A stretch of 23,459 bases of DNA from Chitinophagaceae bacterium (lineage in GTDB: Bacteria; Bacteroidota; Bacteroidia; Chitinophagales; Chitinophagaceae), in contig CANKGM010000006.1 in assembly GCA_947481355.1 (NCBI GenBank), positions 1 through 23,459 of the forward strand, in the 5' to 3' direction. Of the stretch, positions 8,124 to 16,191 are shown piece by piece (positions within the stretch are counted from its first letter, which is position 1; every line of letters begins with the position of its first letter). Below the pieces are notes generated by a model that saw nothing but the letters and a program-made list of their open reading frames with translations, searched no databases and was not told where the DNA came from. Position numbers and translations under genes: made by a program.

Positions 8124-9386
8124 TTATTTGATTTTAAATGCTGATTTTACTTTGTCTACAAAATCTAATTTTTCCCAAGTGAAAAGTTCCACTTCGACTA
8201 CTTTCTTACCACCACCTGGGATATCAAATGATTTTTTTACAATTTCATTTTTACGCCCCATGTGTCCGTAAGCAGCAGTCTCTTGATAAATTGGGTTGCG
8301 CAATTTCAATCTAGTTTCAATTGCATAAGGCCGCATGTCGAAAAGCTTTTCAACTCGCGATGCGATCTCGCCATCAGTCAAGGAAACTTTAGAGGTTCCG
8401 TAGGTATCAACGAAAATGCCCATTGGCTTGGCTACACCAATCGCATACGATACTTGTACTAAAATTTCATCAGCAACACCAGCAGCTACCATATTTTTTG
8501 CAATATGGCGAGCAGCGTATGCAGCACTTCTGTCTACTTTTGAAGGATCTTTTCCGCTAAAAGCACCACCACCATGTGCACCTTTACCGCCATATGTATC
8601 AACGATTATTTTTCGTCCAGTTAATCCTGTATCTCCATGTGGTCCACCAATTACAAACTTTCCAGTTGGATTAATGTGGTACTTAATATCACTATTGAAA
8701 AGCTTCTGAACTTCTTTTTTACTTTTTGCTTTCACTCTAGGAATTACAATATTGATAATATCCTTCTTTATCTGATCAAGCATTTTTTGATCATTCTTAT
8801 TGAAATCATCGTGTTGTGTTGATACAACAATTGCATCTATACGAATTGGCCTGTCGTTATCATCATATTCGATGGTTACTTGACTCTTCGCATCAGGCCT
8901 TAAGTAAGGCATTTTTGATTTTTTTTCTCTTCTGATATCGGCTAATTCAATAAGAATTTTATGTGCTAAATCTAATGCTAGAGGCATTAGGTTTTCTGTT
9001 TCATTTGTTGCATAACCAAACATCATCCCTTGATCGCCAGCGCCTTGGTCTTCTTTCTTCTTTCTCTCTACACCACGATTTATGTCGGCAGATTGTTCAT
9101 GGATGGCAGATAAAATGCCGCATGAATTTGCTTCGAACATGTATTCACTTTTGGTGTAGCCAATTTTTGCAATTACATCACGAGCTATTTTCTGAACATC
9201 TAATGTGCAATTGGCTTTTACTTCACCAGCCAAAACAACTTGTCCTGTAGTTACTAATGTTTCACAAGCTACTTTTGCCATGGGGTCAAAAGCCAAAAAA
9301 TTGTCAATTAATGCGTCTGAAATTTGATCTGCTACTTTATCCGGATGTCCTTCCGAAACACTTTCTGATGTAAATAGATAAGGCAT
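8124..9386 (-). CDS. metK: S-adenosylmethionine synthetase (methionine adenosyltransferase)
   Basis: The 420-residue protein makes S-adenosylmethionine from methionine and ATP in the cytoplasm. All signatures are present: SEGHPDKVADQISDA (His14 and Asp16 at the active site), GAGDQGMMFGYA (115-126, the first PROSITE signature) and GGGAFSGKDPSKVDRSAAY (272-290, the second). It is longer than the E. coli enzyme (384) because of a lysine-rich insert at about 200-233, as I recall for Bacteroidota enzymes. It starts with ATG 32 bases after the DUF4270 gene, leaving no room for a SAM riboswitch. A TATCTTTA box lies in that gap and a strong terminator follows, so it can act as a single-gene unit. Its product is the methyl donor for the nearby RlmB and Pcm. 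Confidence 0.98.
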   Translation of the reverse strand: MPYLFTSESVSEGHPDKVADQISDALIDNFLAFDPMAKVACETLVTTGQVVLAGEVKANCTLDVQKIARDVIAKIGYTKSEYMFEANSCGILSAIHEQSADINRGVERKKKEDQGAGDQGMMFGYATNETENLMPLALDLAHKILIELADIRREKKSKMPYLRPDAKSQVTIEYDDNDRPIRIDAIVVSTQHDDFNKNDQKMLDQIKKDIINIVIPRVKAKSKKEVQKLFNSDIKYHINPTGKFVIGGPHGDTGLTGRKIIVDTYGGKGAHGGGAFSGKDPSKVDRSAAYAARHIAKNMVAAGVADEILVQVSYAIGVAKPMGIFVDTYGTSKVSLTDGEIASRVEKLFDMRPYAIETRLKLRNPIYQETAAYGHMGRKNEIVKKSFDIPGGGKKVVEVELFTWEKLDFVDKVKSAFKIK

Positions 9387-9403
9387 ATAGTTTATTTATG
9401 CTG

Positions 9404-9411
9404 TAAAGATA
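9404..9411 (-). promoter_or_regulatory. Possible -7 element for metK
   Basis: The minus strand reads TATCTTTA, one mismatch from TAnnTTTG, inside the 32-base gap between the DUF4270 stop and the metK ATG. The nearest upstream TTG is 24 bases away, more than the usual 19-base spacing. The leader would be about 10-20 bases. Confidence 0.35.
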
Positions 9412-9418
9412 TTAAAAA

Positions 9419-10867
9419 TCAAAGTTTTGAGTAAACAACGCGCAATTTCATTTTTTTGGAGGAATGATTACCACCTCCAAGTACTACACTACCTGTTGCT
9501 AAACTATTTTGGGACAAGGTTAAATAAAGGTCATTATATCGTACTGTTTTGGGAGCAGAAAGCTTTATAGGCATATTAGGCAGATTCCTCGTTATAATAC
9601 TTTGCACATAACGGGTTAGGTTCATATCATAATGAGCGATAGGCTTTGTGTTTTCAAAATTATATTTTCGGAAGCCCCCAAAAGTTGTGTTGTCATAGTT
9701 CCCGTTGACAAAACCATCTGCAAAAAATGGGTAAAATGAATTCAATGTAGTGTCGTAAATCTCTGGGTACATGTATAATGGAGCATAAAAGATGCTTGAA
9801 TTAGAACCAGGAGTTTGTGCCTCATCCATACTCAATTGAGCTAAATGAATCATGACGTTACCCTTTTTGGACTTAAATTCATTCAAACCAGGAATGCGTA
9901 ACATACTATATGTACCAGGTGCTGCTTGAATATACACTAAGCTATCACCACCAGGTTTTGTACCTAGATGCTGAACTAGTTCACTTCCTGTGTAGTTGCG
10001 TTCGATGTGATTTACACTAGCTGACAAGGCTCCGGTGCTATTGAACTTGAAATTCTTAGTTGAAGTATCTTGTTTACCATTTTTAGTATACCGGTAATAA
10101 AAACGTAGGTATGTTGACGTATCGCTTATTGCGAAGCTCATTAAACCATTTGCAGATGAACCAGAACCATCTGTTTCAGGAACAATAGCGAAGCCTTTGA
10201 AATAATTTCTAAATAAGGAATCATTTTTGTAAGGACTTAATCCAGTTGTATCTATTTTCAGAAGTTCATTTCCAAAATCATTATTCAATCTGATTCTCAA
10301 TTGATTACTTGTTCTTTCTCTGCTTGTAATGAGCGAATCATCTAAAGATGCCGGTATAAACTGTTTAGTTCCTAACAATCGAGAATAGGAAACGATTTTA
10401 TTGGTTTGATATGCTGAATCTGGTTTTAAGGTTTCGTCGATTTTATGAACACTTACCGATTGCATGGCATTGGTATCTCCGAATGAAAATTTGTATTTAA
10501 GGCAAAGTACTACTGAGTCTAAATACAAGCTGTCAGGTACATTCTCAAATTTATACGGATAACCAGTAGGCTTCAATTCAAGAAAAATCGAGGCTTTAGT
10601 TGTCCCAAACTGAGGATTACGTGAAATATAGCCTAACATGAATTGGCCTACATCACCTAATTGATCTCTACTTAATCTGGGCAAAAGAGAATCAGGACTA
10701 ATGCTATTGTTAGCAACAACCTCAAAACTGGTATCAAATGTGTTTATATTATCAATCTCAGGGATTAAGTCTGCGCCAATATCCGTAGTCTTAATTTTAG
10801 TACAGAAAGAGAAAAACGAAACAACAATAAAGAGGAAAAAAATATTCAGGAATTTACAATAACTCAC
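9419..10867 (-). CDS. DUF4270 family envelope protein, probable lipoprotein
   Basis: The protein (482 residues from a GTG start) has an N-terminal hydrophobic segment ending in FFLFIVVSFFSFC, followed by the DUF4270 opening TDIGADLIPEIDNINTFDTSFEV. That family is a set of Bacteroidota surface proteins of unknown function, usually lipoproteins. Cys22 is the likely lipidation site, but the residue before it is Phe where Ala, Gly or Ser is usual, so lipidation is less certain. There is no ATG near the start. A TTG at 10912 would add 15 residues and overlap the upstream gene by 14 bases; the GTG at 10867 gives a normal short signal peptide and is preferred. It follows the short glycogen-synthase-like gene, a pairing I recall from other Bacteroidota. 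Confidence 0.82.
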   Translation of the reverse strand: MSYCKFLNIFFLFIVVSFFSFCTKIKTTDIGADLIPEIDNINTFDTSFEVVANNSISPDSLLPRLSRDQLGDVGQFMLGYISRNPQFGTTKASIFLELKPTGYPYKFENVPDSLYLDSVVLCLKYKFSFGDTNAMQSVSVHKIDETLKPDSAYQTNKIVSYSRLLGTKQFIPASLDDSLITSRERTSNQLRIRLNNDFGNELLKIDTTGLSPYKNDSLFRNYFKGFAIVPETDGSGSSANGLMSFAISDTSTYLRFYYRYTKNGKQDTSTKNFKFNSTGALSASVNHIERNYTGSELVQHLGTKPGGDSLVYIQAAPGTYSMLRIPGLNEFKSKKGNVMIHLAQLSMDEAQTPGSNSSIFYAPLYMYPEIYDTTLNSFYPFFADGFVNGNYDNTTFGGFRKYNFENTKPIAHYDMNLTRYVQSIITRNLPNMPIKLSAPKTVRYNDLYLTLSQNSLATGSVVLGGGNHSSKKMKLRVVYSKL

Positions 10868-10898
10868 GTACGATTTTTTATGCGTTTTGGCAATACAT

Positions 10899-11714
10899 TT
10901 ACTTGCTTGCAAGGTCGTTATACAATTGTAAATACTCTGTTAAATCGGATTCAGGATTATAGGCAATCACTTTCTTTCCTTTTGGCTTTGAAAATGCATC
11001 AAGCAATTTTTTATCCACTTCACTGTCGCCAAATGAAATGGCATCAGCATATGTAGCAGCCCCTTTGAAAATAGAGAAATTATTTGAGCCTGTATAGGGC
11101 TCAAGATCTTTATCCTTAATACTTGCATTTATAAGTGCTAACTTATTAAAATCAGCACCAAGAGACTCTTCAAAAGTATTTTGACCAATTGTATATAAAA
11201 TTTTACTGTTGCTAAAAACTGGTTCTTTCTTATATGCAGTTTTTAAAAACAATGGCACTAAGCCTGTCATCCAACCACTACAATGAATAATATCAGGAGG
11301 CCAACCAAATTTCTTAACCGTTTCTAAAGCGCCTTTACAAAAGAAAATTGATCGAATTCCATTATCATCGTACCACTTTTCATTTTCGTCTTGAAAGACA
11401 AATTTACGCTTGAACATGTCTTCATTATCTAAAAAATAGACCTGTAATCTTGCATTTGGGAGAGAAGCTACTTTAATTTGTAGTGGATAATCATCATTTT
11501 CGATAGTAATGTTGATCCCGGAAAGTCTAACCACTTCGTGTAACCTGTGGCGTCTTTCATTTATTGTACCAAATCGAGGCATGATACACCTAACTTCAAA
11601 ATTGGAATCATTTGCTTTAATGGCTAGCCTATTGACAAGCTCCGAGAACTCAGTGAGCTCTAGATAAGGAGACATTTCGTTGGCTATAAAGAGAATTCTT
11701 TTCTTTGTGACCAT
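10899..11714 (-). CDS. Short glycogen/starch synthase-like protein (GT5 N-terminal domain only)
   Basis: The 271-residue protein resembles only the N-terminal Rossmann half of GT5 glycogen synthases (full enzymes are near 480). It starts KKRILFIANEMSPY and has MPRFGTINERRHRLHEVVRLSG, ARLQVYFLDNEDMFKR and PPDIIHCSGWMTGLVPLFLK. Key residues are altered: the ADP-glucose motif KTGGL is absent (18-24 read LELTEFS), the HDW motif is HCSGW (144-148) and TIHN is TIGQN (175-179). Databases usually name such proteins glycogen synthase, but the sequence does not support that activity and there is no second Rossmann domain. It heads the minus-strand unit with DUF4270, so an envelope-related role is possible. 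A TATTTTTG box lies 33-40 bases upstream. The start is ATG. Confidence 0.85.
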   Translation of the reverse strand: MVTKKRILFIANEMSPYLELTEFSELVNRLAIKANDSNFEVRCIMPRFGTINERRHRLHEVVRLSGINITIENDDYPLQIKVASLPNARLQVYFLDNEDMFKRKFVFQDENEKWYDDNGIRSIFFCKGALETVKKFGWPPDIIHCSGWMTGLVPLFLKTAYKKEPVFSNSKILYTIGQNTFEESLGADFNKLALINASIKDKDLEPYTGSNNFSIFKGAATYADAISFGDSEVDKKLLDAFSKPKGKKVIAYNPESDLTEYLQLYNDLASK

Positions 11715-11746
11715 TTTGTTGAATTAAAAAAAGCAATGAAAGTGTG

Positions 11747-11754
11747 CAAAAATA
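11747..11754 (-). promoter_or_regulatory. -7 element for the glycogen-synthase-like gene
   Basis: The minus strand reads TATTTTTG followed by CAC, a perfect TAnnTTTG box 32 bases before the ATG. No clear TTTG stands 19 bases upstream. It shares the TTTGCAC ending with the trhO and protease boxes. Confidence 0.55.
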
Positions 11755-11852
11755 AGGAATTTTAACTGAATTGCCCTGTTATTGTAGTTCCTATATAAGG
11801 AAGCTTTAGCATAAATCCTTGAAAAACAGACTTCCATAAATGACCATTTGGC

Positions 11853-11860
11853 TAACTTTA
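11853..11860 (+). promoter_or_regulatory. Possible -7 element for the flippase-ALDH operon
   Basis: TAACTTTA, one mismatch from TAnnTTTG, lies 24 bases before the ATG of the flippase-like gene. There is no TTTG at the expected -33 position. It would be divergent from the promoter at 11747-11754, with about 100 bases between them. Confidence 0.35.
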
Positions 11861-11884
11861 CCCAAGAAACCCTTTTAAAAACGA

Positions 11885-12892
11885 ATGTTGACCCGTAATC
11901 TTTCAAGCATAATAAAATTCATAGTATTCTTATCGTTAGGAGTATTTCTTATCTGGATAACAACACGATCATTATCTTCTAAGGAGCTTGATGAGGTTAA
12001 AAACTTGATTATTGCAGCCAATCCCCTTGTTGTTTTACCTTGCTTAGTGATTGTAGTCTTAAGCCATTACATAAGAGCCCTTCGTTGGAAAATGCTTATC
12101 ACTCCGCTTTCCTATTCCCCAAAAAACAGTAATGTATTTTTTGCAGTAATTATTGGTTTCTTCTTCAATCTCCTATTTCCTCGATTGGGTGAATTAATGA
12201 AATGTACTATGTTAGGTAAGCATGAAAAAATACCTGTAAATCAATTAATCGGCACAATGGTTGCTGAAAGAATTGTAGATGTAATTTGCCTTATACTTGT
12301 CATTAGCCTTACTATCGCATCCCAGTTTCATGTTGTTGGAACATATGCAAAAGAATTATGGGCAACATTCCTTCAAAAAATATCATTTGATCTTCGCCAA
12401 CTCACCTTTTATATTTTATCCTTCTTATTATTAGTTGTCATATTAATATGGCTATTCAAAAAAATAGCTTCAAAAAAACTAATCGAAAAAATCAAAACCC
12501 TTTTATTGGGTGCTACAGAAGGCCTAATGAGCATAAGACATTTGAAAAACAAGCCATTATTCTTTCTCTATACATTCCTGATTTGGCTTTTATATTTATC
12601 GAGCATAAAAATTGGATTTTTAGCATTAAGTGAATTAACAAACCTAGGATGGATTCCATCATTAACTATCCTAACCTTTGGTAGTTTTGCTATGATTGTG
12701 ACACAAGGAGGAATTGGAGCCTATCAATTGGCCGTTCAAAAAACCCTTGGTTTTTACGGAATCAGCCAAGTGGTTGGATTAGCATTTGGATGGCTTATCT
12801 GGTCGATGCAAACAGTTCTACTTATCATTTTGGGTCCAATATCAATGGGATTAATGTCAATTTCAAATAATAAAAAAAATAGAGCAACATGA
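11885..12892 (+). CDS. Flippase-like membrane protein (lysylphosphatidylglycerol synthase TM domain family, UPF0104)
   Basis: The 335-residue integral membrane protein has about seven or eight hydrophobic spans. The family's central signature is present: a span ending FFFNLLFPRLGELMKCTML, then NQLIGTMVAERIVDVICL, matching the usual P-R-x-G-E ... G-T-x-x-x-E-R-x-x-D pattern. It corresponds only to the membrane domain of MprF; the aminoacyl-transferase domain is absent, so it should not itself make lysyl-phosphatidylglycerol. A role in moving lipids or lipid-linked molecules across the membrane is inferred from the family. It starts with ATG and its stop overlaps the next gene's start as ATGA. 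In other Bacteroidota I recall this family beside panC and panD near the glycogen-synthase-like gene; those two are not here. Confidence 0.88.
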   Translation: MLTRNLSSIIKFIVFLSLGVFLIWITTRSLSSKELDEVKNLIIAANPLVVLPCLVIVVLSHYIRALRWKMLITPLSYSPKNSNVFFAVIIGFFFNLLFPRLGELMKCTMLGKHEKIPVNQLIGTMVAERIVDVICLILVISLTIASQFHVVGTYAKELWATFLQKISFDLRQLTFYILSFLLLVVILIWLFKKIASKKLIEKIKTLLLGATEGLMSIRHLKNKPLFFLYTFLIWLLYLSSIKIGFLALSELTNLGWIPSLTILTFGSFAMIVTQGGIGAYQLAVQKTLGFYGISQVVGLAFGWLIWSMQTVLLIILGPISMGLMSISNNKKNRAT

Positions 12893-14421
12893 TTTTGTCT
12901 GACATTTTAAACGATTTACACATTTCAAACCTACATCAAGGAACTTCTACCGGTATGTCTTGGCTTCAAGGCGGGAAAGAAACTTTATCCTCCTTTTCTC
13001 CTGTAGATGGCAAACTAATTGGATCAATAAATATTACCACAGAGGATGAGTATAACAAAGTCGTTGAAACTTCATTACAAGCTTTCACTACTTGGAGAAG
13101 TTGGCCAGCGGCTAAACGAGGGGATATTGTTAGACAAATTGGTAACACACTCAGAAGTAAAAAATCAAGTTTAGGACAGCTGGTTAGCTATGAAATGGGA
13201 AAAAGTTTACAGGAAGGTCTTGGTGAAGTACAAGAGATGATTGATATCTGTGATTTTGCAACGGGTTTATCTCGACAATTATATGGCATGACTACTCAAA
13301 GTGAGCGGCCGGGTCATAGGATGTATGAACAATGGCATCCTTTGGGGGTAGTTGGTATTATCACTGCCTTTAATTTTCCGGTTGCTGTATGGAGTTGGAA
13401 TGCCATGATTGCGTTGGTTTGTGGAAATGTATGCATCTGGAAACCCTCAGAAAAAACACCCTTAACAGCAATTGCTTGTCAAGAGATAATAAAAGATGTC
13501 TTAAAAGAAAATAATATTCCTGAAGGAGTAATCTCCCTGGTAAATGGAGACAAACATATCGGCGAAAAGATGGCCAACGATACACGTATTGCGCTTGTAT
13601 CGGCTACAGGATCAACTCAAATGGGTAGATCTGTAGGGGTAGCAGTTGCATCGAGGTTTGGAAAATCATTATTGGAGCTTGGTGGTAATAATGCAATTAT
13701 CATCACAGAGGATGCAGATTTGAATATAGCCATCAATGCTGCTGTATTTGGTGCTGTAGGCACCGCTGGACAACGGTGCACAACTACTAGAAGATTGATT
13801 ATTCATGAGAGTATCTATGATCAGTTCAAAACACAACTTGCGCATGCGTATGGACAAATTAAAATTGGTAACCCATTAGATGAAGAAAACCATATGGGCC
13901 CGTTGATAGATAAAGCTGCTGTGACACAATACCAGCATACAATTAAAGCAATTACTGAGCAAGGTGGGACGTTTATCATCGAAGGTGGAGTACTTGAAGG
14001 TCCAGCATTTGAGAGTGGCTGTTATGTAAAACCTTGCATTGCGGAGGTTCACTCCTCTATCGAAATTGCAAAAAAAGAAACCTTTGCCCCAATCCTGTAT
14101 TTAATGAAATATGATACACTTGAAGAAGCTGTTTCTATACAAAACAGTGTACCCCAAGGTCTTTCATCATCAATTATGACATTAAACCTTAGAAAAGCAG
14201 AATACTTTCTTTCTGCCAACGGAAGTGATTGCGGAATAGCCAATGTAAATATTGGAACAAGTGGTGCTGAAATAGGTGGAGCATTTGGTGGTGAAAAAGA
14301 AACGGGAGGCGGAAGAGAAAGTGGAAGTGACTCTTGGAAAGCATATATGAGGAGACAATCTGTTACAATCAACTACAGCAATACGCTCCCACTTGCACAG
14401 GGTATAAATTTCAAGTTATAA
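12889..14421 (+). CDS. amaB: ALDH7-type aldehyde dehydrogenase (aminoadipate-semialdehyde / L-piperidine-6-carboxylate dehydrogenase)
   Basis: The 510-residue protein is a complete NAD(P)-dependent aldehyde dehydrogenase. The active-site set is visible: Asn162 in TAFNFPVAVW, Lys185 in VCIWKPSEKTP, Glu263 in LLELGGNNAI and the nucleophile Cys297 in GTAGQRCTTTRRL. That last stretch is characteristic of the ALDH7 (antiquitin) subfamily, as are the C-terminal GGAFGGEKETGGGRESGSD and the substrate-region NVNIGTSGAEIGG. ALDH7 enzymes oxidise alpha-aminoadipate semialdehyde, in equilibrium with piperideine-6-carboxylate, in lysine breakdown. The exact substrate is inferred; no other lysine-catabolic gene is visible. 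Translation is probably coupled to the flippase-like gene through the 4-base ATGA overlap. A weak AT-rich hairpin follows the stop. Confidence 0.9.
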   Translation: MILSDILNDLHISNLHQGTSTGMSWLQGGKETLSSFSPVDGKLIGSINITTEDEYNKVVETSLQAFTTWRSWPAAKRGDIVRQIGNTLRSKKSSLGQLVSYEMGKSLQEGLGEVQEMIDICDFATGLSRQLYGMTTQSERPGHRMYEQWHPLGVVGIITAFNFPVAVWSWNAMIALVCGNVCIWKPSEKTPLTAIACQEIIKDVLKENNIPEGVISLVNGDKHIGEKMANDTRIALVSATGSTQMGRSVGVAVASRFGKSLLELGGNNAIIITEDADLNIAINAAVFGAVGTAGQRCTTTRRLIIHESIYDQFKTQLAHAYGQIKIGNPLDEENHMGPLIDKAAVTQYQHTIKAITEQGGTFIIEGGVLEGPAFESGCYVKPCIAEVHSSIEIAKKETFAPILYLMKYDTLEEAVSIQNSVPQGLSSSIMTLNLRKAEYFLSANGSDCGIANVNIGTSGAEIGGAFGGEKETGGGRESGSDSWKAYMRRQSVTINYSNTLPLAQGINFKL

Positions 14422-14442
14422 AATTTCCTTAAATGAAATTTT
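14420..14442 (+). terminator. Possible weak terminator after the ALDH gene
   Basis: AAAATTTC (14420-14427) can pair with GAAATTTT (14435-14442) around a 7-base loop, starting within the stop codon. The stem is almost all A-T and no separate T-run follows, so it would be weak. It sits where the flippase-ALDH transcript could end, 51 bases before the protease start. Confidence 0.3.
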
Positions 14443-14493
14443 CGCATTAACATAAATTTTCAAAAAGATTACCTTGCATATTCAATATATAAG

Positions 14494-16188
14494 ATGAAAA
14501 AAGTAGTTTTTAGCATTTTACTAGCGTTATTCATTTTAGCACAGAATACATCATTTGCTCAAAATAATACGCTCTCCAATAACCGAAATTGGCAGCTTAC
14601 AGATTTTACTTCTTCTGGTTTCTATGGTATAAGTTTGGATAAAGCTTATTCTGCCATATTACCTACATTAAAACCCAAACGAAAGATAATTGTAGCAGTA
14701 ATTGATTCAGGTGTTGATACACTTCACGAAGACCTCAAATCCATATTATGGAAAAATAAGAATGAAATCCCAGGTAATCGAATTGATGATGACCATAATG
14801 GATACGTTGATGATATATACGGATGGAATTTTATTGGTGGTAAAGATGGGAAGAATGTAACAAAAGATAGTTACGAAGGAGCAAGGGTTTATTACAAGTA
14901 TAAGAAATTATTCGATGGTAAATCAATTGAAGAAACTTCATTGAACAACGATCAGCTTACAGCCTTTAAAAACTACAAGAAAGCAAAAGAAATTCTTGAA
15001 ATACAAGCGAAAGAGGCTTCAATGTATGTCATGATTTTGAAAGATATAGTTACGAAATTACCTATTGCTGACAGTATTTTGAAAATCTCACTAGGGAAAA
15101 ACACGTATACAGGAGATGAATTAGAAAATTTTAAAGCAGTCAGTGCTGATGAAATAAAGTCTAAAAAAGCTATGTTGGGTATTTTTCAACAAACTAGACA
15201 AATGGATCAACCCAATAGCTTCGTATTAAAAGAACTATTGGAATTTTACGAACAGGAAAAGTCAAAAATGATTGCTGTAGAAAAAGAACCAATTGATTAT
15301 CGAAATCCTATAGTTCTAGACAATTATGATGATGTAAACGATCGATATTATGGCAACAATGATGTGATGGCAACTGGGGCAGAACATGGAACACATGTAG
15401 CTGGAATCATAGCAGCTGACAGAAAGAATGCTACTGGAATTAATGGTATTGCCAACAATGTAGAGATCATGATGATTAGAGCAGTGCCCGATGGTGATGA
15501 ACACGACAAGGATATTGCTAATGCCATTCACTATGCAGTAGAAAATGGTGCATGGGTAGTTAATATGAGTTTTGGAAAAGGGTTTTCTCCAGAAAAAAAA
15601 TGGGTTGATGAAGCTGTAAAATATGCAGAATCTAAAGGCGTATTACTTATCCACGCGGCTGGAAATGATGATAAAAACATTGACATAGAGGATAATTTTC
15701 CTTCGCAAAACATAAACAATGATACCTTAAACATTGCATCAAATTGGATCAATGTAGGCGCTAGTGGTCCAACATTAGCTGAGCTTAAAGCATCTTTTTC
15801 TAACTATGGAAAAAGAGAAGTTTCTGTATTTGCACCAGGGGTTGATATCTACTCCACCCTTCCTGGCGGTAATGTGTATGGCAGTATGGATGGAACTAGC
15901 ATGGCGGCCCCTGTTGTTTCAGGTATTGCCGCTTTGATTTTATCCTACTATCCTGAACTTTCAGCTTCTCAAGTAAAAAACATCATTGAACGTTCCGCAG
16001 TGAAGATTAATTCTACCATAGTCGTCAAAGAAGGCGAAGATGATCGCAACATACAATTATCTGATATTTCAGTTTCAGGTGGAATCGCTAATGCTTATGA
16101 AGCATTATTATTAGCCCAAACCATTAAAGGAGAACGAAAAGCAGCAACCACATCAGACAGTAAAAAGCCAAAACAGACAAAAAAGTAA
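14494..16188 (+). CDS. Secreted S8 (subtilisin-family) serine protease
   Basis: The 564-residue protein has a signal peptide (residues 1-23, MKKVVFSILLALFILAQNTSFAQ) and a subtilase domain with its catalytic set: Asp71 in VAVIDSGVD, His298 in GAEHGTHVAGI, the oxyanion Asn391 in HAAGNDD and Ser469 in MDGTSMAAPVVSG. Asp and His are 227 residues apart, far more than the roughly 30-60 of a classical subtilisin. The intervening segment (about 100-290) is lysine- and glutamate-rich and looks helical, with an acidic stretch RIDDDHNGYVDDIYG near its start that could bind calcium. No C-terminal sorting domain is visible; the tail is lysine-rich (KKPKQTKK). It should be exported to the periplasm or surface. 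The start is ATG directly before the signal peptide. The DinB-family gene follows after 3 bases, suggesting one transcript. Confidence 0.92.
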   Translation: MKKVVFSILLALFILAQNTSFAQNNTLSNNRNWQLTDFTSSGFYGISLDKAYSAILPTLKPKRKIIVAVIDSGVDTLHEDLKSILWKNKNEIPGNRIDDDHNGYVDDIYGWNFIGGKDGKNVTKDSYEGARVYYKYKKLFDGKSIEETSLNNDQLTAFKNYKKAKEILEIQAKEASMYVMILKDIVTKLPIADSILKISLGKNTYTGDELENFKAVSADEIKSKKAMLGIFQQTRQMDQPNSFVLKELLEFYEQEKSKMIAVEKEPIDYRNPIVLDNYDDVNDRYYGNNDVMATGAEHGTHVAGIIAADRKNATGINGIANNVEIMMIRAVPDGDEHDKDIANAIHYAVENGAWVVNMSFGKGFSPEKKWVDEAVKYAESKGVLLIHAAGNDDKNIDIEDNFPSQNINNDTLNIASNWINVGASGPTLAELKASFSNYGKREVSVFAPGVDIYSTLPGGNVYGSMDGTSMAAPVVSGIAALILSYYPELSASQVKNIIERSAVKINSTIVVKEGEDDRNIQLSDISVSGGIANAYEALLLAQTIKGERKAATTSDSKKPKQTKK

Positions 16189-16191
16189 TTC

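Noticed and set aside
9387..9418. Possible SAM riboswitch before metK
   Set aside because: Only 32 bases separate the DUF4270 stop from the metK start, too short for any known SAM riboswitch, and no hairpin is visible.
10868..10912. TTG start at 10912 for the DUF4270 protein
   Set aside because: It would overlap the upstream gene and put 15 extra residues before an otherwise normal signal peptide; the GTG at 10867 fits better, though the TTG cannot be excluded.
11724..11906. Minus-strand open frame of 60 codons in the divergent promoter region
   Set aside because: It covers the promoter of the glycogen-synthase-like gene and the start of the flippase-like gene, matches nothing and does not resemble a remnant of panC or panD.
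14049..14372. Minus-strand open frame of 107 codons inside the ALDH gene
   Set aside because: It is antisense to conserved ALDH7 motifs and proline-rich only because it mirrors Gly-rich codons.
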